Below are positions 33,652 through 41,868 of a stretch of DNA of 64,000 bases, piece by piece. The notes below the pieces were generated by a model. That model ran no database searches. It worked only from the letters and a program-made list of their open reading frames with translations, and was not told the origin of the DNA. The position numbers and the translations under genes were made by a program. The stretch spans positions 5,162,134 to 5,226,133 of the forward strand of contig CM035304.1 of the NCBI GenBank assembly GCA_002900995.3, given 5' to 3'. Position 1 is the first letter of the stretch. Each line of letters starts with the position of its first letter. Origin of the DNA: Ganoderma boninense. Its lineage: Eukaryota > Basidiomycota > Agaricomycetes > Polyporales > Polyporaceae.

Positions 33652-34873
33652 AAGGTTGTCCTCAACCGTTGGCTCATACCTGTTGCATAGCCATCGTATA
33701 CCCCCTTTATCCTGAAGACCGGCATCCTTTAGGTAGTTTTTATAGACAATGATGCCTTTGAGGTGTTCCCTCCAGTGCCTGTCTTCTGGTAGGTTGCGGT
33801 TCAGATGGTACAGTGCATAGAGTCGTCGTGAGGGTTGTGGACTAGTGAGGGAGTAGACTAGGCCATCGAGTGCCTTGGATGGGAAATCCAATATTAGGAC
33901 TTGCTTGTCCACTCGTCGTATGACCCAATAGTCAAGTAGGTTGCAGGGCAGTGAGTGCGCCTGGATTTTCACAGTTCCTGTTGAGGTAGGCATCAATGTC
34001 ATATGCCAGTTTCTCCAGTTCGTGAAGTTTGGCGATGTCGTCAATGACTATGTCTGTGATTCTTTCCCAGTGCGGTTGTCGGACTTGGTTTTGTATGAGT
34101 ATTATGGTTGCTTTTACGATGTCGTCCGCCGAGACCCCATTCTTGAGTTCATCCCATCGTTCGGCGTTTGTCGGGGACTCATCGATGTTGACGCGGTAGG
34201 GCACATTGAATCGGAATTCTCGTTGTTCTGGTTTGACCAGTACAGAGGGGATGTTTGCCCATCGGGCGAGGCTGTCGTAGATTAAGAGTTTTGCTCGGTG
34301 GTCGAGGCCTGAGTGGTATCTGAGGTATGGGATGTCGTCCAATAAGTTTTGGACTCGTCCAGGGGTCCATTCGGCAGGAAATCCGTCCATGTGGATGTAG
34401 ACAATGGATCCGTCAGGTTTCTTCCGCACTATCCTCCATGGCCAGGCCCCGTGGGAGATGAAGTGGCCGTGTTGTCCAATAGGGTATCCCCATTGGGTTT
34501 GCAGTTTCGAATCGAGAGGTTCGACTTGTGAGTCTGCTTGAGATCGAGAGTAGTCGAAACGGCTGTACATATGGCTATTTGGGTTGTTTGGGGATATGTG
34601 ATAGGAAAAGTCGCTTCCGTACGGGTCTTCCGGACTTGAGGTGAGTGAGGTAGGTTCGAGGTAAGGGATTGGAGAGTCTGGATCGCTTGGAGACATGAGG
34701 AGATCTTCGCTGGACGACGACGTTGTAGTGCTTGGGCTGCTGGAGTCGGTTCGTCGAGCCAGTAGTTCGGCCACATATGTTTCCCAATCCTGTTCTGTTG
34801 AGGAGTCCGGGTCCTTGACGTCCTGAGGGACGTCATCCCTTTCCGGTTTGTCTCCTCGCGTTGCGCATTCCAA
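33633..34873 (-). pseudogene. TE2 accessory ORF 3, unknown protein, one frameshift
   Basis: The main frame (34873-33932) has an acidic Ser-rich start (TTTSSSSEDLLMSPSDPDSP) and then an ordered part (WGYPIGQHGHFISHGAWPWR, YIHMDGFPAEWTPGRVQNLL, ADDIVKATIILIQNQVRQPH, ELEKLAYDIDAYLNRNC). An extra base near 33950 shifts the frame. The continuation (LLDYWVIRRVDKQVLILDFP, YALYHLNRNLPEDRHWRE, GIRWLCNRYEPTVEDNLAGG) is in frame in the nested copy at 44884-45419, which lacks the extra base. The frame runs through the polypurine tract and ends in the LTR. The first Met listed by frame is TTG; an indel at about 34874 could fuse it to the upstream ORF. No family recognised. Confidence 0.65.
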
Positions 34874-35614
34874 TCATTCCATCATTTCCTCGACTGTGAC
34901 GGTGTGTTCTTCGGCTGGTGATGGGAGAGGTGGAGGTGGATTATGTTCTCTGATGATCTCGATGGATGTGGGTTCTGCTAGGAAATGGCTCTCCATCGGT
35001 ACTGCGACCAGAGTTAGAGATGGATCGATGCACGTGGTGGATGGTCCTTCGTGTGGAGAGATAGGCCCCGTACTGAGTCTGGCTGGCTCAGATAGGGGTT
35101 GTTGTTTGGTGTTCGGGTTGTGTTGGTTTCTGTGAGGAAGGAGGTCCCAAAGAGCATGAGCCCACCTCCCGGTGCTGATGACTCGGTTCATCAACTGTGT
35201 CGCGGCCGTAATGCATTCATTGTAGGCTGCTTCAGCCGACAGGAGTGCCGCAGCCTTGTTATTCGCAGGCGCCGTTGATTCCAGGATGTAGTTCATGACC
35301 TTGTGGTGCATAATGGCCATCTTCCCGTAGGAGCAGTAGATTTCGATATAGACTTCGGCATAGGGGATTTCGGTTGTGCAAAGTCGTACATGGTTCTGCA
35401 GGTCGGGGTGCAGGAGTACCCATCCGATCCGGTCGGACAGGGTTCCATCAGGATAGATAGAGGCGGCGGTTCGAGGGAGGTGATCATAGTTGACCACACG
35501 TCTCTCTTTGATGAATTGGGGAACGGGGTGACGGACTTTCACGCCTTCCTGAGGGCGAGCCGTCGGTTGGTTGCGGTGGTTAGATCGCTGGCGGTTGAAG
35601 CAAGGCATGGTCAA
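34874..35614 (-). CDS. TE2 accessory ORF 2, unknown protein (246 aa)
   Basis: Starts MTMPCFNRQRSNHRNQPTAR. An ordered region follows (VVNYDHLPRTAASIYPDGTL, IGWVLLHPDLQNHVRLC, AEVYIEIYCSYGKMAIMHHK, NNKAAALLSAEAAYNECITA), then a Pro/Ser-rich acidic end (TVTVEEMME). It ends next to ORF 3 with no spacer, so the two may be one long protein broken by an indel. It lies between pol and the 3' LTR, where some elements carry a third gene. No transmembrane segment and no Env similarity are visible. Confidence 0.55.
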   Translation of the reverse strand: MTMPCFNRQRSNHRNQPTARPQEGVKVRHPVPQFIKERRVVNYDHLPRTAASIYPDGTLSDRIGWVLLHPDLQNHVRLCTTEIPYAEVYIEIYCSYGKMAIMHHKVMNYILESTAPANNKAAALLSAEAAYNECITAATQLMNRVISTGRWAHALWDLLPHRNQHNPNTKQQPLSEPARLSTGPISPHEGPSTTCIDPSLTLVAVPMESHFLAEPTSIEIIREHNPPPPLPSPAEEHTVTVEEMME

Positions 35615-35732
35615 CTGAGTGAGTTGTGGTGGTGTGGGTAGTGGAGTGGTAGTGGTATGAGTAGTGGAGGATGGGGATGTTGGTGCATCTTTCGTCTCTT
35701 ACTTATACCCTTCCATACTGCAGTGCCCATGG

Positions 35733-35927
35733 CTATGTTTTCATCGCCTTGGCCTGCGGTTGCTGTGATTCCTGTAATAGGGTTTGTTGCCTTGCCGTTG
35801 CTTCTGCGGCGTAGTTGAGGCGGTACACGGCTTCTGGTGATTGTGCGTAGCTGTCTGGTTCAAACCTAATACACATATAACTACATATAGGTATTTGGAT
35901 TATGAGCATCCCTTTGGGGACTTCCAT
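35733..35927 (-). CDS. TE2 small accessory ORF (64 aa) or exon
   Basis: The frame MEVPKGMLIIQIPICSYMCI followed by RFEPDSYAQSPEAVYRLNYA and a Gln-rich end has coding-like composition in its second half. The first 20 codons could be an intron remnant, so it may be the last exon of a gene starting upstream (35972-36292). Function unknown. Confidence 0.35.
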   Translation of the reverse strand: MEVPKGMLIIQIPICSYMCIRFEPDSYAQSPEAVYRLNYAAEATARQQTLLQESQQPQAKAMKT

Positions 35928-35971
35928 TCCTGAATGAAGTCGTGTTTCACTTGGGTTTGGGTAGAGTCGAT

Positions 35972-36292
35972 TCAGTCGTGAATTCGTTGGTGAGGCGGAT
36001 GTCTGACAAAGACATATGTATATGGCAAGAAAAGTCCGGTTTCCCTATATCGTTGGTAGGCTTCAGGGAACTTGCGTCTAAGCCTGTTGTGGACTTTGGT
36101 TTGTATGATTGCTGGATACATTGATAGATCGTCGAGGTCCTCAAAGGTTGCTGAGTTGGTGTACTCGTCCTGGAGAAAGATGACCGTGTATTGTTCCCCT
36201 TGGGGCGTTGTCGCAGTAATTTGAACCATTTCTGGTTGGAGGACGTGGATACAGTGCATGTTGGTAGGCTTATTGCGCCCATGTGCCTTCAT
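35972..36292 (-). CDS. TE2 small accessory ORF (106 aa), related to the ORF at 37819
   Basis: Starts MKAHGRNKPTNMHCIHVLQP and contains YTVIFLQDEYTNSATFEDLD and RRKFPEAYQRYRETGLFLPY. The FPEAYQRYRET stretch parallels FPQAYREFQET in the 118-aa ORF at 37819-38175, with a similar length and position of this motif. The two may be diverged duplicates. No known domain. Confidence 0.5.
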   Translation of the reverse strand: MKAHGRNKPTNMHCIHVLQPEMVQITATTPQGEQYTVIFLQDEYTNSATFEDLDDLSMYPAIIQTKVHNRLRRKFPEAYQRYRETGLFLPYTYVFVRHPPHQRIHD

Positions 36293-36564
36293 GCAGTGGA
36301 GGGGGATTGTTCTGACTGGTTGTCCAGGGTCTTTGTGGCTTATATGCTGTTACACAGGGTTCTTGTAGTTGGCTGTGCGCATTTCTGCAATTGGCTGTGT
36401 CTGTGGTGTTCCAGTTCTTGAGATGCTTCTTCACAGCCTCCTAGTGTTGATGGTTCTTCTTTTCTCCTACTTGGAATTTGCCGGACAGGCGCAAATACCA
36501 AATACCTTCCCTTTTGTTTGAATAAATTTTTTCAGAGAAAACGATTTCCTTGAGATTGTAATAA

Positions 36565-36795
36565 TTAAAAAACTAAAAACGAATCGACTGCGAGCGAGAT
36601 GTACACTTCCAGGTCTACGTATGTGTCTAATTCGATATAGTTCCATACTTGTAGTCCGAAAGGAGTCGAATAATAACTGCCATTAATACAAAGCCACTCA
36701 AGGTCTGGTACAAAAGGAAGCGGAACGGGAGTGAGATACGGAGTGGATGGCGGAGAAATTTGTTTGTCTATACTAGTGTTTATTAGTATAATCAT
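36565..36795 (-). CDS. TE2 small ORF (76 aa), unknown
   Basis: Frame MIILINTSIDKQISPPSTPY followed by VPLPFVPDLEWLCINGSYYS and ending in a hydrophobic tail. The surrounding DNA is AT-rich, and coding status is uncertain. It lies next to the hAT MITE. An alternative is noncoding accessory DNA of the element. Confidence 0.3.
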   Translation of the reverse strand: MIILINTSIDKQISPPSTPYLTPVPLPFVPDLEWLCINGSYYSTPFGLQVWNYIELDTYVDLEVYISLAVDSFLVF

Positions 36796-37072
36796 TATGT
36801 GATGTATTTAATGATCTCACCATCGTCGACGACATTGTCGTCGGAGTCGTCATCGGAGTAAGGCTGAACACGGTTACAGTTAACACTGCGGTTAACAATT
36901 AACCGAGCCGCACTTTGAGCCGCAGTTATACGAGCCGCGGTTTACTGTTAACCGCAGTGCAGTTAACTGCGGCTCCGGATCAAGGGTACAATAGAACACT
37001 TAAAACCGCAGTTTAACCATGGTTTACAATGCTGTATTAAATACATAATATTTACATATTTAATACTATTGT

Positions 37073-37142
37073 ACCGGCCAGGAATTGAACCAGAGGCCCG
37101 GTGTGTTGAAACAGCCATGCTAACCACTGCACCATGGGCTCT
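37073..37142 (-). other. tRNA-Glu-like segment inside hAT MITE
   Basis: On the - strand there is an A-box-like TGGTGCAGTGGTTAGCATGG and a B box GGTTCAATTCC at tRNA spacing. The anticodon arm reads GGCTG-TTTCAAC-ACACC, with four of five stem pairs and a 7-nt loop holding TTC (Glu). The T stem has a mismatch and the acceptor stem does not close well, so it is a decayed tRNA or tRNA-derived repeat, not a confident functional gene. Confidence 0.5.
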
Positions 37143-37275
37143 TAACTACCTTATATACAACTATATCTATATACCAACGACCTTATTGGGTGTTATCTTA
37201 TCTTATCTATCTTATCTTATCTTATCTTAGTAACAATAGTACTTATTATATTAGTTACCCAAGGCTGTAATGGTT

Positions 37276-37352
37276 AGTTGGTGTAGTGGTTAGTACGCCT
37301 GGTTGAATGAATGCAAAGCCCTGAGGTCCTTGGTTCAATTCCCGGCTGGAAC
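37276..37352 (+). other. Second tRNA-like segment inside hAT MITE, opposite strand
   Basis: On the + strand: an A-box-like TTGGTGTAGTGGTTAGTACG, then a B box GGTTCAATTCCCGG. The anticodon region is longer than normal (possible intron or decay) and no acceptor stem is obvious. With the segment at 37073-37142 it forms a divergent pair of Pol III promoter-like sequences. Confidence 0.45.
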
Positions 37353-37564
37353 AACACTATATTAATAACTGTGAGTAAGTCCTGCGGTTTATCAATTGAG
37401 CTGCGGTTTACATATTAACTGAACCGCGGTTAATAATAAACTGCGGTGCAGTTAAGGTGTGGCTCTGGATCACGCCTTTCGGAGCACTGATAACTGCGGC
37501 TACGGCTCCGGCTCAACCACGGTTCGAGCCGTGTTCAGCCTTACATCGGAGTCGTTGTTGGGGT

Positions 37565-37738
37565 CTAGTTGCCCCAGCCCCAAGTAGCTGTATTGTCGTC
37601 AGCTTTTTGGGCTTTATCATGGATGAGGCGCCGTTCGTCGTACATTTGCAGCTCCTTGTAGAGGTAAATGACGGCGACGAAGGCGATGGCCTGGGTGCCG
37701 AGGACGGCAGCGATGAAGAGGACAAGGACGAAGAACAT
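37565..37738 (-). CDS. TE2 small single-span membrane protein (57 aa)
   Basis: ATG at 37738 gives MFFVLVLFIAAVLGTQAIAF followed by VAVIYLYKELQMYDERRLIH and a short polar tail ending TATWGWGN. Residues 2-27 are one long hydrophobic helix with no early charge, typical of a signal anchor. It lies between the 118-aa ORF and the hAT MITE in the post-pol accessory region. A membrane protein at this position invites comparison with errantivirus Env, but it is far too small and has no ectodomain. Role unknown. Confidence 0.55.
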   Translation of the reverse strand: MFFVLVLFIAAVLGTQAIAFVAVIYLYKELQMYDERRLIHDKAQKADDNTATWGWGN

Positions 37739-37818
37739 GTTGTTAAGTGATGGTGGTGATGTGTGAAGAGGTGTGTTTGGTGAGGCGATGCTTACTTGTG
37801 AACGGGATTGACCTCCTT

Positions 37819-38175
37819 TTAATAGTCTCGGGAGGTATGACGGTGGGCACGGAGTTCTTGCAGGTACCATCTTGCCCATGGTACACCGGGTCGGTAGCAT
37901 CTCCATAATCGAAGTCGCTGAGTTTCTTGAAACTCGCGGTAGGCCTGTGGGAATTGAATCCGCAGGCAGTGGTAGACCCAGCTGAGTTCTGCTGGGCTGC
38001 ATTTTTCGTTCATGAAGTCCATTAGGGCTTCATTGTGGTCGGCGTCGGGTCCGAAGGTGATCCGTCGTCGAGTCCAGTAGGACCCGTCTTGGTAGAAGGG
38101 CTGTTCCTCGTCTTCCGGGTCATGGTAAGTGATAGTGATGCTGTAGTAGCAGAGGATGGTGTTGGCGGCGGCCAT
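37819..38175 (-). CDS. TE2 accessory ORF (118 aa), unknown
   Basis: Starts MAAANTILCYYSITITYHDP and contains GSYWTRRRITFGPDADHNEA, LSWVYHCLRIQFPQAYREFQ and LWRCYRPGVPWARWYLQELR. It is intact and lies about 55 nt downstream of the pol stop on the element strand, so it is the first gene of the accessory region. It resembles the 106-aa ORF at 35972-36292 in its FPxAYxxxxET stretch. No domain recognised. Confidence 0.55.
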   Translation of the reverse strand: MAAANTILCYYSITITYHDPEDEEQPFYQDGSYWTRRRITFGPDADHNEALMDFMNEKCSPAELSWVYHCLRIQFPQAYREFQETQRLRLWRCYRPGVPWARWYLQELRAHRHTSRDY

Positions 38176-38229
38176 GTCGGTGTGTGTGTGACGATATTGG
38201 GAAGGGTTGTACTGCTGCGATTACTTCAA

Positions 38230-41200
38230 TCAGTGTTTCTTCTTGTAATCCTTGAAAATGTCTGGTGCATTTTTTAGATTCGATGCTGGTTCCCACAAAT
38301 TCTCAAAGGATTCCCATCCCTTCCAGGATACAAGGTATTGCAGCCATTTATTTCGACCGGTCCTTCGATGATTGATTATAGCTTCTACTTCATGTTCTGG
38401 TTCTCCTTCGACTAGGTCTGGTGGAGGCCTAGGAAGGTCTGGACCATGTTCCTTTGTAGTCCTGTACGGTGTGAGTAGTGCCGCATGGAACACTGGGTGG
38501 ATCTTCCATTTCTTGGGAAGACCTAGTTTGAATGTGACCGGACCTAATACCTCTGTGATGGTAAATGGTCCTTCCCATTTTGGTGCTAGCTTTCGGTACG
38601 GATAAGGTAATTTGAGATTGGTGTTTTCAAGAAGTACCCTATCTCCCTTCTTGAAGTTTACTGGTGCCGCTGCCGAGTATCGAGTCATAGCCATTGCTGC
38701 CTGCGCATGTGAGGCTATGGTGTTCTCTCGGTCTTGTCGGAGTTCTGTGAGTCGTTCCTCTGTGCTCGGGTGTTTTATGTTGCTTCGGACGGTTCCTATA
38801 CCCTTTGGTTGGTATCCATATAGGAGTTCGAATGGGGATTTGCCGGTAGATGAATGGGTTCGCTGGTTGTGTGCAAATGCCCATGCCGGTAAAAAGTCTG
38901 CCCATTTGTCCGGGTTGTTAGCACAATAGATCCGCAGGTCTAGGTCAATTTCCTGATTGACACGTTCCGTTTGTCCGTCTGTCTGCGGGTGATAGGCTGT
39001 GCTTAATGAAGTCTGGATTCCAAGTACTTCGTGAAGTTCCCGGAATGCTTGTGCGGCGAATTGCGGTCCTCTGTCGGAGATGATTTTCTGTGGGAGTCCG
39101 TAGTGACTGAATGTGTCCTTCCATAGTAGTTTCGCTGCTCCCATAGCTGTGATTTGTTTTGTGCATGGGCTTAGAACCACTGCTTTGGTGACGTCGTGGT
39201 CTACTACGACCTGGATTGCATCATATCCGTCCTCTGTGGGAGGTAGGTCCGTAATGTAATCCATGGTGATGACTTGGAAAGGTTCCGTGTTGCCGCTGTG
39301 TGGGATTGGCATGAGTGGTGCCTTGGTCAGATTTGTTCGAACTTTGGTTGTTTGGCATGTAGCACATCCTCGGACGTAGTTGGAGATGAATTGACTCATT
39401 CCGTCCCAGTAATATTCCCGTTTTACTAGGTCCTTTGTCTTTTAGATTCCAGGATGGGCCATGTGTACTGGCTCATGATGCATTTTGACGATGTCTCGGC
39501 GGAGATTATCATCAAGTGGCACATATACTTTATCCTTGTATAGGAGGATGCCTTCATCATCGGTCCAGTCTTCCGGTTTGCCAAAGCCTGGGCGTTGTTG
39601 AATTTTGCCTTTACTGGTTAGTAGGTCAATCAACTGCGGGTCTCGGGCCTTGTTGCTGCGGATTCTTTCCTGGAGTTCTACATTGACAGCCTTCGCAAAT
39701 ACTTCCTCTTTGAGTAGGATAACATCTTCATTGTCATTTTCCCCCCTGTCATGGTCTGGCCTCCTGGACAGAGCGTCGGCCTGGACTAGTTCTTTTCCCA
39801 GGTTGTACTTCAATTTGTAGTTGAAGGTATCCAGGGAGATTTTCCATCGGGCTTGTCAGCGATTCACTTTTTGAGAAGATTTGAAGTATGTGAGGTTCTT
39901 GTGATCAGTCAGAATTTCGATGGGGTGTGGCGACCCTTGTAAGAAGTGTCTCCATGCTTCGAAGGCTCTGATGATCGAGAGTAGTTCCCTCTCATAGATT
40001 TGGTAGTTCCGTTCAGCTTCAGTGAATGACTTGGACAGGTATGCACATGGGTGCCATATTCCATTTGCATCTTGTTGTCGGAGTACGGCTCCTGTGGCTA
40101 CTCCTGACGCATCACATTCCAATTGAAATGGTGCATGTGGGTCAGGGATTTGAAGGACGGGTTCATGTGTGAATTGACCTTTTAATTCCTGGAAGGCTTG
40201 TTCATGTTCGGATTTCCATTTCCAGGGGTTATCCTTCTTAGTCAATTCGGTTAAGGGTTTGGCAATGGTCGAATAGTTTTGAATGAATCTTCGGTAGAAG
40301 TTTCCGAATCCTAAGAATGATTGGACCTGTTTGACTGTTTTGGGTGACGGCCATTCATGTATGGCTTTGAGTTTGACAGGGTCTATTGCAATTCGTCCTT
40401 TGCTGATAATGGCTCTGAGGAATTCCACTTCTGGAACTTCAAATTTGCACTTTTCTGGTTTCAGGTACAAGTCGTGTTGCTGAAGTCGTTCTAGTACTCG
40501 GCAAGTTCGTTTTCGGTGTTCTTCCATTTCTTCTGAAAAGATAAGGATGTCATCCATGTAAATGATCATCCATCCTTCCCGAAGTAGGTCTTGGAAGATG
40601 GTGTCCATCATTGTCTGGAATGTGGCGGGTGCGTTGCATAATCCGAAGAACATGACCATTGGTTCGAACAGTCCTAATGGTGTGATGAATGCTGCTTTGT
40701 GTTGATCACCATCTCGGATTCTGATGTTGTTGTATCCCGCTCTTACATCGAATTTGGTGAATATTCCTGCATTACCGATTTGATTTGTCAGGTTGTCCGG
40801 TAGTGGTAGGGGATAGGCATTCTTAACCGTGATATCATTGAGGGCTCGATAGTCTTGAATAGGTCGTAATGTTCCATCTTTCTTTGAAACAAAGAAAAAT
40901 GGTGAGGCAAAGGGTGATTCTGATCTTCGGATAAATCCTTTTGCCAAATTTTCATCTACGAATTTGCGTAGCTCCTCTTTTTCGGTCAGAGTTAGCGGGT
41001 ATATCTTTCCCCACTTCTTATTCTGCAGGTTCTTTTCTGGGTTAAATTCGATCTTGTGGTCCCATGGGCGTGTTGGTGGAAATCGCTCTGCTGCTCTCTT
41101 TTCGAATACCTTGGTAAATCCTTGAGCATAGTCAGGTACGAGTTCCAATAGTGGTATCTCTTGTTTTCCTTGGTTGGCTGCAATGGCAATTTCCGTGGAT

Positions 41201-41868
41201 ATTGTCGTCTTGCGTAGGTTTGCAGCATTTTCCCACAAGTATTTGAGCACCTTTGAAGGATTATGAGTTAGTTGATCGTCCTCAATTTCCTCTATTGGAG
41301 CTTCAATATAAGAGACTACCAAGTCTTGTATTGGTGTTGTTCCCGGTAATCCCCATAATGTTCCATCTAGGGGATTGTGTGTCTGTTGATACTGATATAT
41401 CTTCTGTTCCTTTTGAATGGTTTGGGGGTCAAATTTGACTCGACCACTTTGCCAATCAATGGTGGGATTATATCTTCGGATCCATGGCATCCCCAGGATG
41501 ATGTCGTCTCTTCCTAAGTCTGCTATGTACCATCGAGTCGGTAATTGTTGGTTCTTGACTCTGAATTTTCCTTCGACTCGGTGGGTGATATTCCCTTTTT
41601 TGTTCACACTGTCATCTGCATTACGAAATGTAAGCACTCTTGGCAATCTGACAGTTGGTAGGTTGTACTGTTCCACTAGTTTCGAGTTGATGATGATGGC
41701 TTCTGCTCCAGTGTCGATAAGGGCTTTGACTTCAACGGCTTTACCTCCCACCTCAATGTAACCAGGTATCAACATGGTGTTCCTGCGCCGTTGTGTATTG
41801 GTTACAAGGTTTACATGGTGGGAGTTTTGGTCAGACAGGTCAGGCGTTGAATCTGCCTGTCTGTTCAA
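38230..41868 (-). pseudogene. TE2 pol: protease, RT, RNase H, integrase, chromodomain (two stops)
   Basis: Domain order on the - strand: protease (LIDTGAEAIIIN, about 41720), reverse transcriptase (FTKFDVRAGYNNIRI; YMDDILIF near 40555), RNase H (ECDASGVATGAVL), integrase zinc region (HHEPVHMAHPG...CATCQTTK), core (ITMDYITDLP; ISDRGPQF; TDGQTERVNQ, all three acidic residues present), and a C-terminal chromodomain (EHEVEAIINHRRTGRNKWLQ, SWKGWESFENLWEP), the chromovirus feature that directs integration. Two stops interrupt it: TGA at 39856 (VNR-QARWK, likely CGA to TGA) and TAA at 39442. It has no ATG at its 5' end and is one frame back from gag, so it would be made by -1 frameshifting at TTTTTGA. 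Confidence 0.93.

Larger units (their letters stand above)
36859..37543. mobile_element. hAT-type MITE, 685 bp, with two tRNA-like segments
   Basis: The ends are TAAGGCTGAACACGG and its inverse CCGTGTTCAGCCTTA, with an 8-bp duplication CATCGGAG on both sides (36851-36858, 37544-37551). The subterminal regions are dense in GCGGTTAAC / GTTAACTGCGG motifs in both orientations. The interior is AT-rich with a TATCT run (near 37196-37230). The TIR start is shared with the MITE in P4. Confidence 0.85.

Noticed and set aside
36859..37543. CRISPR-like or satellite array from repeated GTTAAC motifs
   Set aside because: Spacing is irregular and orientation mixed. Clean TIRs and an 8-bp duplication identify a hAT MITE.
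37565..37738. Envelope gene of an errantivirus-like element
   Set aside because: Only 57 aa with a single hydrophobic helix and no signal peptide plus ectodomain or fusion features. Pol ends in a chromodomain, unlike errantiviruses.
37565..38002. 145-aa ORF containing the membrane segment
   Set aside because: The first 88 residues are poorly ordered and overlap the 118-aa ORF in another frame. The internal ATG at 37738 gives a cleaner protein.
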